Source: a virus
Virus record (IMG/VR): IMGVR_UViG_3300048692_000011
Span: 1 to 34,483 of that record
Strand: one strand, 5' to 3'
Length of the DNA: 34,483 nucleotides
Both the position numbers and the translations under genes were made by a program. Below the pieces are notes generated by a model. It saw only the letters and a program-made list of their open reading frames with translations, was not told the origin of the DNA and did not search any database. Numbering within the stretch: the first letter of the stretch is position 1; each line of letters begins with the position of its first letter. Positions 6,735-13,418 of this stretch are shown piece after piece.

Positions 6735-6869
6735 GTCGTAATCCTTTACGAATCTTTTATTCTAAATATAGCACAGAATTAAAAACTAGCTCGAAGATTT
6801 TGCAATGTCCGAGCCAGTCCACCAACAAGGAAGCAATCATGAATAAACGTAAGTTAATAATAAATGAAA
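6735..6869. other. Intergenic region before the lysis genes
   Basis: AT-rich spacer between the VRR-NUC gene and the endolysin, both on the minus strand. It contains GCTCG at 6789-6793 and CGAGC at 6810-6814 as short inverted arms, and on the minus strand AT-rich hexamers (TATATT, TAGAAT) that could serve as a late -10 element. No convincing -35 partner was found, so a late promoter here is only a suspicion. Confidence 0.3.
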
Positions 6870-7262
6870 TCAGGAGAGGAGATAACGCTCGATGATTTCC
6901 TTACCATCAATCCAACCATAGCAGAATTGGCCATCAAATCCAACGGTTTTCATCCGCTCAATCCAGATTATTTGGTTTGCCCATGACTCCGCCTTTTGTG
7001 CTGATGGCGGGTATTTCATGGCACGCTTCACCTCTAACCAAAGACCTGCATATTTACCGCTTTTGCTAGGGTAGGGAATGAACAAGTCACTCACCCCTGG
7101 GCGTAATCCTTGCAGCTTCAAGTTCCACGTTTGCGCCTCTGTTCGTTTCCCCTCATTGTTATTCTTACAAAAGAAATCCTTAAGTTGTGGATGAAGACTC
7201 AACCACTTTACCAACCACCTTTGCTCTTGGTTCTCGGTTGGTATTGATACACGCTTGGTCAT
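6870..7262 (-). CDS. VRR-NUC domain nuclease
   Basis: 130 residues. VRR-NUC proteins are PD-(D/E)XK-type nucleases, several acting on Holliday junctions or branched DNA. Visible motif residues: E10/E13 in TENQEQRW, G56-V-S-D59 in RPGVSDLFIPYP, and E77-V-K79 in LWLEVKR, followed by Q89 and Q97. This is essentially the whole family domain. ATG at 7262 has GAGG 6 bases upstream, better than the ATG at 7274. Last gene of the replication block, so a role in resolving replication or recombination intermediates before packaging is likely. Confidence 0.88.
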   Translation of the reverse strand: MTKRVSIPTENQEQRWLVKWLSLHPQLKDFFCKNNNEGKRTEAQTWNLKLQGLRPGVSDLFIPYPSKSGKYAGLWLEVKRAMKYPPSAQKAESWANQIIWIERMKTVGFDGQFCYGWIDGKEIIERYLLS

Positions 7263-7359
7263 CCTTAACCTCATCGTTACCGTAAAGTATCTTCATTAGC
7301 GCCATGACTTCCTGTCTGTCGCGTAGATTAATTGTTTTTGGCTTGTTCTTTTTTTTCAT
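7180..7359 (-). CDS. Possible 59-residue overlapping protein
   Basis: Open frame starting MKKKNKPKTINLRDRQEVMA and continuing LMKILYGNDEVKDDQ. It begins inside the preceding 52-residue gene and overlaps the nuclease gene by 83 bases, which is a lot. The first 35 residues look protein-like; the C-terminal part, which overlaps the nuclease, looks less so. Either a real short gene or a chance frame. Confidence 0.35.
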   Translation of the reverse strand: MKKKNKPKTINLRDRQEVMALMKILYGNDEVKDDQACINTNREPRAKVVGKVVESSSTT

Positions 7360-7486
7360 CGGCTCGTCTTCTCATATAGATTTCTTGGGCTTCGGACAAA
7401 GGCATACTTTTGGGCAAGAACCCTTTAATCATCGTAAGCCATGCCACAAATTTTTCTGCTTCCGTTCCCTTCAATACCTGGGTCAT
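7328..7486 (-). CDS. 52-residue helical protein, unknown
   Basis: Starts MTQVLKGTEAEKFVAWLTMI and ends RRADEKKEQAKNN. ATG at 7486 overlaps the preceding stop as ATGA, and AGAGG lies 8 bases upstream. Mostly helical with a charged tail. Not recognised; lies in the replication operon between a 71-residue protein and the VRR-NUC gene. Confidence 0.6.
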   Translation of the reverse strand: MTQVLKGTEAEKFVAWLTMIKGFLPKSMPLSEAQEIYMRRRADEKKEQAKNN

Positions 7487-7698
7487 TTCCTTTGCCTCTC
7501 TGGATAGTATTTAAGTTGCTCGACCATCTCTTCATAACACTTGATGGCCTCTTCTATTTTCTCCTCTGGATGGGCTTCTAACACTTCCTTGCAATGAAGG
7601 CGCAAAAACTCAATGTCATCGCCACCGTGTCCATCGGAAACCTTTTTAATCAGACCACACAAATAATTCTTGCGAGCAATCCATAGTCCGCGATTCAT
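7483..7698 (-). CDS. 71-residue protein, unknown
   Basis: MNRGLWIARKNYLCGLIKKV followed by acidic helices (EEKIEEAIKCYEEMVEQLKYY). ATG at 7698 overlaps the upstream stop as TGATG, so it is coupled to the helicase-loader-like gene. No family recognised; it probably belongs to the replication block. Confidence 0.65.
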   Translation of the reverse strand: MNRGLWIARKNYLCGLIKKVSDGHGGDDIEFLRLHCKEVLEAHPEEKIEEAIKCYEEMVEQLKYYPERQRK

Positions 7699-8603
7699 CA
7701 GTCATGCGCCCAATTTTTATATACTTTTACAGGTCGTCCCGCATTACTCCTTTGCGATTCCTCTTTCTTTTCACGCTGGTTTTCAGGCACGTAACCCTCT
7801 TTAAGTAACCAGGCTTTTTGGTCTCTCATATTCAAGAACTTATTGCGTGCCATAAGGTACACAGGCGGTAATATCATTGTTTCTGCTTCAGGTATGCTTA
7901 TCAAGTACGCCTTGTACTCATCAAACACGGCCTGGTCAAAATCCTTATGCCCTTGCTTAATCTTGTTCTCGTCAAAATGTTTATAGGTCTGTCCGCCACC
8001 TGCAATCTTCTTGTCTCTCAAGATTTCCTGGCACTTAGCCATACATTCCTTAAAAGACTTTGACTCAGACGTGGTGGGGATTTTATCCGGTGGTGGCAAC
8101 GATTTTGGTTTTGCGTTAAAGGACTCTAATTGCGCCCATGACTTATCAGGTTCGACATAAAAATTAGAACGCGCCTCGCTGTAATGTTCTTTTACCTTGC
8201 GCTCAATCTCTTCACTTTTGCCGTTGGTTAGCGTCCACGAACCTATTTTGTCATACACCATTTTTACCAGTGGATGGCTAAAGTCTCTGGCTACCATTAG
8301 GCGAATGACTTCTTGCGGGCTTGGTACACCGGACTCTTTCATACACAGGTCTACGAGTTGGCCTAGTGTTGGCGGGAACTCTTTAAACTCTGTGAGTGTT
8401 TTGTTTACGGCTGCTCTTACCTGTTCAATGGAGAATTTGGATAACTGCTCAAGCCAATCAACCATGATGTATTCCCAATCTTCATCACAGATTGCCCGAC
8501 TCGTCCACAAATTACCGTACCTACCCCTAAAGCGTGCAAACAATCTCGCTATTAGCGATTCATCCACGCAATGGGTCAATTGTGTTACCTGTGCTGTGGT
8601 CAT
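7698..8603 (-). CDS. Replication protein, probable helicase loader (lambda P-like)
   Basis: 301 residues. The N-terminal region (LFARFRGRYGNLWTSR, WLEQLSKFSIEQVRAAVNK, EFPPTLGQLVDLCM) has the layout of lambda-P-type replication proteins, which load the host DnaB helicase. The linker with PKSLPPPDKIPTT is low complexity and the C-terminus is charged. ATG at 8603 has AAAGG 8 bases upstream; the ATG at 8609 is only 2 bases from it. It overlaps the end of the upstream replication gene by 44 bases in another frame. Functional call is by similarity of pattern and by pairing with an initiator-like gene. Confidence 0.65.
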   Translation of the reverse strand: MTTAQVTQLTHCVDESLIARLFARFRGRYGNLWTSRAICDEDWEYIMVDWLEQLSKFSIEQVRAAVNKTLTEFKEFPPTLGQLVDLCMKESGVPSPQEVIRLMVARDFSHPLVKMVYDKIGSWTLTNGKSEEIERKVKEHYSEARSNFYVEPDKSWAQLESFNAKPKSLPPPDKIPTTSESKSFKECMAKCQEILRDKKIAGGGQTYKHFDENKIKQGHKDFDQAVFDEYKAYLISIPEAETMILPPVYLMARNKFLNMRDQKAWLLKEGYVPENQREKKEESQRSNAGRPVKVYKNWAHD

Positions 8604-9381
8604 ATACATTGCCTTTGTTTAAATGCTTGCTTAGTACTCGTGATAACGCATCACCGCCCTTGTTTTTGCTGCTTGTGTATTTGGGTTGAGTGGTTACTGT
8701 GTCGTTCCAGCGTTCGTTTTGTAGGTAAGTAGATGGGTGGGGTATGTATTGTTCATCAGCCCAAGCGCTGTCATTGACTTGGCGATTGCTTACGTCATTG
8801 CAGATAAGGACGGCTATTTTGTTTAGCTTCTTCTTGTCCCATATCTTCTTGGCTCGTATCTTGTTTTTCTTAACGGGGTATATATCCCAAAAAGTATTAA
8901 AAGCACATGGTTCGCTTTCGCGTGTGACGTCAGTCGCACTATTATTAAGAGATGTTTCTTTTATAGATTCTTTCTTTTCTACACTCTTTCTTTTATAGGT
9001 GCTGTTTTCCGTAGCACGGTTTTCCGTGTCACGGTTTTCATTCAACGGTGCACAATTTTCCGTAGACTCCTTATAAACAAAGGCCGTCCCGTCATTTACC
9101 TGTAAGTCAAAGTGTGCAAATCTGCCTTTTGAGTCCCTTATCTGCACAATCTTAATTAGTGCATATTCTTCTAGGATTTTTAATAGATTATTAAGTTTAT
9201 TTATTCCGAGTTTCGTATGTTTTCGTAGATGGTTTTTGTGGAATTCCCAGCCACCAGGAAGGCTGTGCAGGAAGCAATATAATCCTAGCGCTTCCATGTT
9301 GTGTAAATTTTGAAGTACCTTGTTCGGGAACGTTGTAAAGTTACCTTCGTTTTTACTAACTCTATACTTTTGTACGCTCAT
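8560..9381 (-). CDS. Replication initiator-like protein (helix-turn-helix, lambda O/DnaD type)
   Basis: 273 residues. The N-terminal half is winged-helix-like (NMEALGLYCFLHSLPGGWEF, LGINKLNNLLKILEEYALIK). A low-complexity linker with repeated NENRDTENRATEN separates it from a C-terminal part containing FWDIYPVKKNKIRAKKIWDK and IPHPSTYLQNERWND, a combination common in phage replication initiators and primosome-type proteins. ATG at 9381 follows AAAGGG with 8 bases between. Directly upstream of the loader-like gene, forming an O/P-like pair. An origin, if lambda-like, could lie inside this gene; I saw no clear iteron array beyond the repeated linker. Confidence 0.7.
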   Translation of the reverse strand: MSVQKYRVSKNEGNFTTFPNKVLQNLHNMEALGLYCFLHSLPGGWEFHKNHLRKHTKLGINKLNNLLKILEEYALIKIVQIRDSKGRFAHFDLQVNDGTAFVYKESTENCAPLNENRDTENRATENSTYKRKSVEKKESIKETSLNNSATDVTRESEPCAFNTFWDIYPVKKNKIRAKKIWDKKKLNKIAVLICNDVSNRQVNDSAWADEQYIPHPSTYLQNERWNDTVTTQPKYTSSKNKGGDALSRVLSKHLNKGNVYDHSTGNTIDPLRG

Positions 9382-9383
9382 GT

Positions 9384-9641
9384 CTAATTCCCTTTAGTTA
9401 AGAAGCCAATCTTATGGAAATATTCCATAGTCGCCTTTACCTCGTCAGCCGAAATACCCATAGGCTTACAAAAACCAGCAAAATCAATTTCAGAAAAAGG
9501 TATTTCTCGGTAAGCAGTCCTTGCTAAGAATGAGTATAAGGCTATTTGCTTAGGAGTGCGTAGTTGTTCAAAGTATTTGTCTTCGAGAATGAAGCACGGG
9601 GCATATTCTCTTGAATAGTTGTTGTCTTTAGAGCGGCTCAT
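9384..9641 (-). CDS. Small winged-helix-like replication-region protein
   Basis: 85 residues from ATG 9641 (MSRSKDNNYSREYAP). The segment LRTPKQIALYSFLARTAYRE, then GFCKPMGISADEVKATMEYF and HKIGFLTK has the spacing of a winged helix-turn-helix. It resembles the N-terminal domain of the following initiator-like gene, so it may be a regulator or an accessory replication protein. GAGG lies 11 bases upstream. A longer frame to 9695 adds residues without a better ribosome site. First gene of the minus arm. Confidence 0.6.
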   Translation of the reverse strand: MSRSKDNNYSREYAPCFILEDKYFEQLRTPKQIALYSFLARTAYREIPFSEIDFAGFCKPMGISADEVKATMEYFHKIGFLTKGN

Positions 9642-9964
9642 GACTATAATTGCCTCATGTGTATGGACGCACGTAGCCGTTTTTATGCCAAACAATGGCG
9701 TCCGGTTTTAATATATGCACGATTGACTATCTTGGCGGACGGCAATCATGCGCGATTTCAAAAGTTCCAGCAGCTTGGAACATGAAGTAACTAGCTGCTA
9801 ACCCTCTTTCAAACTTCATTTGCACAATCCTAATCTAAATCACACAAACATAAAAGTCTTTTCTGATATCCTGATATTATTTTTTGTTTTTCTATTGCAA
9901 TCGGTTTGTCGTTCGTGATACATTTGTGCCCATGATATCGAGATACATTAATACAGAGGCTAAC
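9642..9964. promoter_or_regulatory. Divergent control region between the two transcription arms
   Basis: No convincing gene in 323 bases; a 30-codon minus frame at 9727-9819 is the best candidate. Inverted arms AGCAGCT (9769-9775) and AGCTGCT (9793-9799), and TTCCA (9765-9769) with TGGAA (9776-9780), look like operator dyads. TTGCAA at 9895-9900 is its own reverse complement and could be a shared -35: plus-strand TACATT lies 18 bases downstream (9919-9924), and minus-strand TAATAT lies 15 bases away (9879-9874). GATACATT is repeated at 9917-9924 and 9942-9949, 25 bases apart, next to the ribbon-helix-helix gene, which may bind here. Confidence 0.55.
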
Positions 9965-10165
9965 ATGACTACAAAAAGAAAAAAACAGGACGATGACAGA
10001 GCCTTTCACATGAGAATGCCTAGAGATACATGGCTTCTTCTTAAGAAAGCGGCAATTATTTCAGAAATAACAATGGGTGAGTACGTTACAAATTTAGTGG
10101 AAAAACAAAGAGTAAAACTAGCAAAAAAGATGGATATTTTAGGTGATTTCGCAGATGTAGAATAG
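9965..10165 (+). CDS. Arc-like ribbon-helix-helix regulator
   Basis: 66 residues. A basic start (MTTKRKKQDDDR) leads into RAFHMRMPRDTWLLLKKAAI (beta strand plus helix 1) and ISEITMGEYVTNLVEKQ (helix 2), the pattern of a ribbon-helix-helix DNA-binding dimer such as Arc or Mnt. ATG at 9965 has AGAGG 5 bases upstream; a longer frame from 9884 has no better site. First gene of the plus arm, facing the control region with the repeated GATACATT, so autoregulation and control of the early switch is the natural reading. Confidence 0.78.
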   Translation: MTTKRKKQDDDRAFHMRMPRDTWLLLKKAAIISEITMGEYVTNLVEKQRVKLAKKMDILGDFADVE

Positions 10166-10184
10166 TAGTAAAAAAAGTAAGTCT

Positions 10185-10212
10185 GAGGCCATAGGCTGGA
10201 ACCTATAACCTC
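10185..10212 (+). promoter_or_regulatory. Hairpin before the 173-residue gene
   Basis: GAGG (10185-10188) and ATAGG (10191-10195) pair with CCTAT (10202-10206) and CCTC (10209-10212), leaving a 2x2 internal loop and a 6-base loop. There is no T run after it, so it looks like a leader or processing structure rather than a terminator. Confidence 0.35.
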
Positions 10213-10246
10213 GGTTGTTCAAACAAAACTTTGAAAGGTGAATTAT

Positions 10247-10768
10247 ATGAACGCATTAAGTTTAGCGTATTCGAACGCGCAAAAGCAAGAATCATGGAGT
10301 GATGACCCGTTTGACATTAAGGGTTTTGTTACAGGAGTAACGAAAATTTCAGACCACCAACGTAATCTTAGAGATTACCTTCAAGAGCTAGTTTATAGCT
10401 ACGGAAAACACGTAGGAGATAACTACGAGCTTGACCTTAATAAACTTTCATCTCCCTGTCAGCTTGAGCTTGCCAGACTATACATTGAGTCAATTGACCG
10501 TGAAATAGAATGGGCTTGCTATGGCGAAGACCAGACTTTAAACAGCGATTTCCTTTGTGCATTGCTTGCCATGTTCAAAGATTCCAACCCTAAAACACGT
10601 GCCAAATTCGCACAAGTTACGACTGTAAACGTCCTTAAATACTACCACCAAACCTTACAAGACCTGATTGACACTGCTTGCCAAGATTACTTTTGTAATG
10701 AAATGAGCGAAGCAGGTTATCGAGCCGAGCAAGACATGGAACATGGTGATGTCGTATGGAGACGTTAG
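10247..10768 (+). CDS. 173-residue early protein, unknown
   Basis: MNALSLAYSNAQKQESW start, ATG at 10247 with AAAGG 8 bases upstream. Mostly helical, with an acidic pI and four cysteines spread through the chain. Segments such as ELDLNKLSSPCQLELARLYI and TVNVLKYYHQTLQDLIDTAC are seen but I cannot assign a family. It is followed by an overlapping gene (13 bases), suggesting coupled translation. Confidence 0.7.
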   Translation: MNALSLAYSNAQKQESWSDDPFDIKGFVTGVTKISDHQRNLRDYLQELVYSYGKHVGDNYELDLNKLSSPCQLELARLYIESIDREIEWACYGEDQTLNSDFLCALLAMFKDSNPKTRAKFAQVTTVNVLKYYHQTLQDLIDTACQDYFCNEMSEAGYRAEQDMEHGDVVWRR

Positions 10769-10998
10769 TACGGGAAGACCGATACAGTCATTACGACTAT
10801 GAGATTTGGGCTTATCCCGATGACGATTACCCAGACACTTTGTATTACTACTACAAGATTTTGGACAAGGGCGAAGACCATCATTATTGGATGGGAACGC
10901 CTGTAATCAGGGAAGCAGACGAGTACTTTGATTCCGCAGGGGAAGCAGCCCTTGCAGCAATCGGACACATCGACTTACTAGAAAGCGGAGAGGGTTAA
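10756..10998 (+). CDS. Tyr/Asp-rich small protein, unknown
   Basis: 80 residues, strongly acidic and aromatic (YDYEIWAYPDDDYPDTLYYY then YKILDKGEDHHYW). Acidic proteins of this size are common among DNA-mimic or host-takeover proteins, but nothing in the sequence proves that. ATG overlaps the previous gene by 13 bases; its stop is directly followed by the next ATG. Confidence 0.6.
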   Translation: METLVREDRYSHYDYEIWAYPDDDYPDTLYYYYKILDKGEDHHYWMGTPVIREADEYFDSAGEAALAAIGHIDLLESGEG

Positions 10999-11247
10999 AT
11001 GATTAAAGACTATGTGACAGCAAAAGAGCGATTGAATTTTAATAGGGGCAAGACGTGGAAAGAACTACTTTGGAGAAGGTCAGGGTTTGGGTGCAACATC
11101 GAATTGACTACTGAGAAAATGTTGTTGAACAACACCCCAATGACTTCGAGACGTTTACAGACATTGGTGAAACATTGCGAACAGGTCTTGAAAGAGGTGA
11201 AGACAAGGGAATGCCGGACGCCTTCTACATGGTCATGGAGTGTATAA
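10999..11247 (+). CDS. Small early gene with reading-frame conflict
   Basis: The 82-residue frame starts MIKDYVTAKERLNFNRGKTW, directly after the previous stop. Its C-terminal half (TRECRTPSTWSWSV) looks like an off-frame translation. In the frame one base back, 11115-11264 encodes a more natural sequence (DFETFTDIGETLRTGLERGE then MPDAFYMVMECINGQRR) but it has no start codon and is preceded in frame by TGA at 11112-11114. A frameshift (programmed, natural or an assembly error) near 11050-11120 would join a good N-terminus to a good C-terminus. I see no classical slippery heptamer. Confidence 0.45.
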   Translation: MIKDYVTAKERLNFNRGKTWKELLWRRSGFGCNIELTTEKMLLNNTPMTSRRLQTLVKHCEQVLKEVKTRECRTPSTWSWSV

Positions 11248-11257
11248 ACGGTCAGCG

Positions 11258-11337
11258 TAGATAAACACTTTATGTTCCTGTTTCGCGATTCGCGAATTGC
11301 GAATTAGATATCAGCGGGAACATAGGGGGTTTATCTA
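11258..11337 (+). repeat. 80-bp dyad upstream of the Sak4-like gene
   Basis: TAGATAAAC (11258-11266) pairs with GTTTATCTA (11329-11337), and TATGTTCC (11271-11278) with GGAACATA (11317-11324). The four bases between on each side (ACTT and GGGG) could partly pair as RNA. The 38-base loop contains palindromic TTCGCGA and GAATTGCGAA-type steps. CACTTTATGTT recurs at 11352-11362, just before the Sak4 ribosome site. It could be an attenuator or leader RNA, a replication-related site, or an operator. Confidence 0.6.
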
Positions 11338-11384
11338 AGCTCTTAAGTGAGCACTTTATGTTAACTATGTTAGGAGAAGTAAAA

Positions 11385-12230
11385 ATGGCGTTAAAAGCAA
11401 AAAAACCTTTGGTGTCTGAGTGCAGAATGAAAGCATTGTTTTATGGTTCTGCTGGTGTCGGCAAAACGTATGCTGCGATTCAGTTCCCGAAACCCTATAT
11501 CATTGACACAGAGGGTTCCACCAACAAGCCACAATATGTACGCTTGATTGAGAAGTCAGACGGGGCAGTTCTTATGACCGTAGACTTTGATGAAATGATT
11601 AATGAGGTTCGTGAGTTGCTCACCACAAAGCATGACTATAAAACGTTAATTATTGACTCGTTAACCCTGTCGTATAATGACCTGCTCGAAAAGGCAGAGC
11701 GCAAAGTGGGTACTGATTTTGGTCGCCATTACGGTGAGGCTAACAAGCGCATGAAGCAGCTATTAAACTTGCTGTTCCGATTGGACATGAACGTTATTAT
11801 TACTTCTCATAGCAAGAATGAGTACGGACAAAATTTGGCAGTTTTAGGGCAAACGTTCGACTGTTACAAGAAATTAGATTACCTTTTCGATTTAGTGTTT
11901 GAGATTCAAAAGCGTGGAACCCATCGCGTGGGCTTAGTTAAGAAGTCACGCTTTGAGACATTCCAAGATACAGACACTTTTCCGTTCTCTTATGAAGAGA
12001 TTGCAGACCGTTACGGACGTGCGGTAATTGAACGTGAAGCAGTAGCGCAAGAACTGGCTACACCTGACCAAATTAAAGAGATTAAGCGACTTGTAGAGTT
12101 ACTCAAGGTAAGCGAAGAGACTACGCAAAAATGGCTGGACAAGGCCAATTCTGACACGTGGTCGGACATGCAAAAAGATTCGATTCAAAAGTGTATCGAT
12201 TTCATGAAGTCTAAAATACAAGGAGAATAA
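11385..12230 (+). CDS. Sak4-like RecA-family recombination ATPase
   Basis: 281 residues. Sak4 proteins are small RecA/Rad51-like phage ATPases that promote single-strand annealing or homologous recombination, usually with an SSB. Walker A GSAGVGKT is at 21-28, Walker B LIIDS at about 88-92, and a sensor-like IITSHSK at 138-144. The C-terminal part (ATPDQIKEIKRLVELLKVSE onward) looks like a separate helical module. ATG at 11385 has AGGAG 7-9 bases upstream, better than the ATG at 11358. The SSB-like gene begins 3 bases after its stop, the usual Sak4-SSB pairing. Confidence 0.85.
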   Translation: MALKAKKPLVSECRMKALFYGSAGVGKTYAAIQFPKPYIIDTEGSTNKPQYVRLIEKSDGAVLMTVDFDEMINEVRELLTTKHDYKTLIIDSLTLSYNDLLEKAERKVGTDFGRHYGEANKRMKQLLNLLFRLDMNVIITSHSKNEYGQNLAVLGQTFDCYKKLDYLFDLVFEIQKRGTHRVGLVKKSRFETFQDTDTFPFSYEEIADRYGRAVIEREAVAQELATPDQIKEIKRLVELLKVSEETTQKWLDKANSDTWSDMQKDSIQKCIDFMKSKIQGE

Positions 12231-12233
12231 GTA

Positions 12234-12731
12234 ATGTTTCAATATGACGTAATGAGCGAGCAGGAAGCAATGGCGGAACGTTTCCAGTTAATGAAAGAAG
12301 GAGTCTATGAAGGGGTTATTACCTCTTCACAAGACACCAAGTCATCTACTGGCAATCCCATGATGGACATGACCGTAACCGTTTATGACGAGAACGGCAA
12401 GCCACATGATGTCCGTGACTTCTTGGTATTTACCAAAACAATGATGTGGAAGGTCATACACTTTTGTGACTCAGCAGGTTTATTAAAAGAGTACGAAGAG
12501 GGCAAGCTATGCTCACAAGTAGCAATTGATAAGCGTGTCATGGTTAAAGTAGCTGTTGAAGAGGGTAGCGAAATACCCCAAGATAAGTTAAAAGGTAAAC
12601 CGCTTGGTAGTAAGTACCCAGACAAAAATAAAATTGGCGAGTACATCAAACGGTCTGAACAAGGCGCTGCACCTTCAGCTGGTGACAATCCGCCACCGTT
12701 TACCGATGATGATATTCCGCCCTTTCTGTGA
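12234..12731 (+). CDS. SSB-like single-stranded DNA-binding protein (DUF669 type)
   Basis: 165 residues. An OB-fold-like core (GVYEGVITSSQDTKSSTGNP, MTVTVYDENGKPHDVRDFLV) is followed by a low-complexity linker (EQGAAPSAGDNPPPF) and the acidic tip DDDIPPFL, which mirrors the DDDIPF tail of bacterial SSBs used to recruit partners. Start ATG at 12234 has AAGGAG 8 bases upstream. Placed directly after the Sak4-like gene, so it probably covers the single strands on which that enzyme acts. Confidence 0.82.
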   Translation: MFQYDVMSEQEAMAERFQLMKEGVYEGVITSSQDTKSSTGNPMMDMTVTVYDENGKPHDVRDFLVFTKTMMWKVIHFCDSAGLLKEYEEGKLCSQVAIDKRVMVKVAVEEGSEIPQDKLKGKPLGSKYPDKNKIGEYIKRSEQGAAPSAGDNPPPFTDDDIPPFL

Positions 12732-12738
12732 GGATTAG

Positions 12739-12858
12739 ATGGGATATTTAAAAGGTTTTGGAGTAAGCGCACTTATAATGGTTTTTCAACATCACTTCCC
12801 ACTGTCATGGTGGGAATGTGCGCTTTTAAGTTTCGGGATTACTGCAATAATTATCTAG
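12739..12858 (+). CDS. 39-residue membrane peptide
   Basis: Starts MGYLKGFGVSALIMVFQHHF and ends ALLSFGITAIII. Two hydrophobic stretches (about 5-17 and 27-39) separated by QHHFPLSWWE suggest a small hairpin membrane protein. GAGG lies 5 bases upstream of ATG 12739, 7 bases after the SSB stop. The coding region overlaps a strong nested hairpin (12765-12825), so the DNA may serve as RNA structure as well as, or instead of, coding. Confidence 0.5.
   Translation: MGYLKGFGVSALIMVFQHHFPLSWWECALLSFGITAIII
12765..12825 (+). promoter_or_regulatory. Nested hairpin after the Sak4-SSB pair
   Basis: Outer arms AAGCGCAC (12765-12772) and GTGCGCTT (12818-12825) are perfectly complementary. Inside them, TTCCCAC (12796-12802) and GTGGGAA (12810-12816) form a second 7-bp stem with a 7-base loop. 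The sequence after the outer stem is TTAAG, a poor T run, so a weak terminator, attenuator or mRNA stabiliser fits better than a strong terminator. Confidence 0.5.
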
Positions 12859-12870
12859 GGAGTCAAACTA

Positions 12871-13245
12871 ATGAATTTTTGCGAAGCAATGGATTTGCTT
12901 AAGAATGGTGCGAAAGTTACCAGGAGCGTATGGAAAGGAAGCCTTTATTTCATGATGCAGGGCGACGTGGTTATGTCATATCAGCCTAGATACTTAGACT
13001 ATACCTACGATGAATCAATTATGGTTTCAGATGGTTGGTTAATCGAAGGTGATACCCAAGAGTATACTTTTTGCAAAATTATACCTTTCCTGAATGACGG
13101 CAAAAAAGCGCACATGGCCGACTGGAAAGATTCATTTATCTTTTTAGATAAGCCAACAGGAAAGCTGGTTTTGCATATGATGGACAGCTTCCCCTTCGTT
13201 CCTGAGTTTGAATCGTTTACGGCAACCGATTGGATTGAAGAATGA
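12871..13245 (+). CDS. Second Tad2/DUF2829-like protein
   Basis: 124 residues. The start MNFCEAMDLLKNGAKVTRSVW followed by GSLYFMMQ, and the end SFTATDWIEE, match the two ends of the DUF2829/Tad2 pattern (mnf-eA--lLk-Gkkv-R--W ... DWe). The middle is longer than in typical Tad2, with an additional segment ADWKDSFIFLDKPTGKLVLH that itself has Tad2-like spacing. Tad2 proteins bind cyclic ADP-ribose signals of Thoeris defence. ATG at 12871 follows AGGGAG. Early-arm position suits an anti-defence role better than the late copy at 1233-1478. Fold assignment moderately sure; ligand unknown. Confidence 0.6.
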   Translation: MNFCEAMDLLKNGAKVTRSVWKGSLYFMMQGDVVMSYQPRYLDYTYDESIMVSDGWLIEGDTQEYTFCKIIPFLNDGKKAHMADWKDSFIFLDKPTGKLVLHMMDSFPFVPEFESFTATDWIEE

Positions 13246-13418
13246 TACCATTTGAAGATAAGACGTTTTGCGCCTCACCAAAATGTAAAAATGAGTGCGG
13301 GCGCAAGATGACCAAAAGAGAAGAAGAGCAGTTGGAGAAAATGAACGAAACCCATTTGGTGGGTGTTATGCAAGGATATTTTTGTGGCGAACCAGAAGGG
13401 GACGAACTAAATGATTGA
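13242..13418 (+). CDS. 58-residue Cys-rich zinc-binding-like protein
   Basis: Starts MIPFEDKTFCASPKCKNECG and ends FCGEPEGDELND. Cysteines at 10, 15, 19 and 48 could bind one zinc. ATG overlaps the Tad2-like gene's stop as ATGA and the stop overlaps the next gene by 8 bases. The middle is charged helix (TKREEEQLEKMNETH). I recognise the F-C-xxxx-C-xxx-C start as common in tiny phage proteins without assigned function. Confidence 0.68.
   Translation: MIPFEDKTFCASPKCKNECGRKMTKREEEQLEKMNETHLVGVMQGYFCGEPEGDELND

Noticed and set aside
6841-6894. Plus-strand peptide MNKRKLIINEIRRGDNAR after AAGGAAGC
   Set aside because: Only 17-18 codons, opposite to all neighbours and ending in the nuclease gene; probably chance.
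9001-9060. Repeated TTTTCCGTGTCACGGTTTTC-like units as origin iterons
   Set aside because: They encode the repeated NENRDTENRATEN linker of the initiator-like protein. An origin in this gene remains possible, but the repeats are few and explained by coding.
9727-9819. 30-residue minus frame (MKFERGLAASYFMFQAAGTF) in the control region
   Set aside because: Has AGGA at fair spacing but overlaps the operator-like dyads and has no recognisable features; too short to support.
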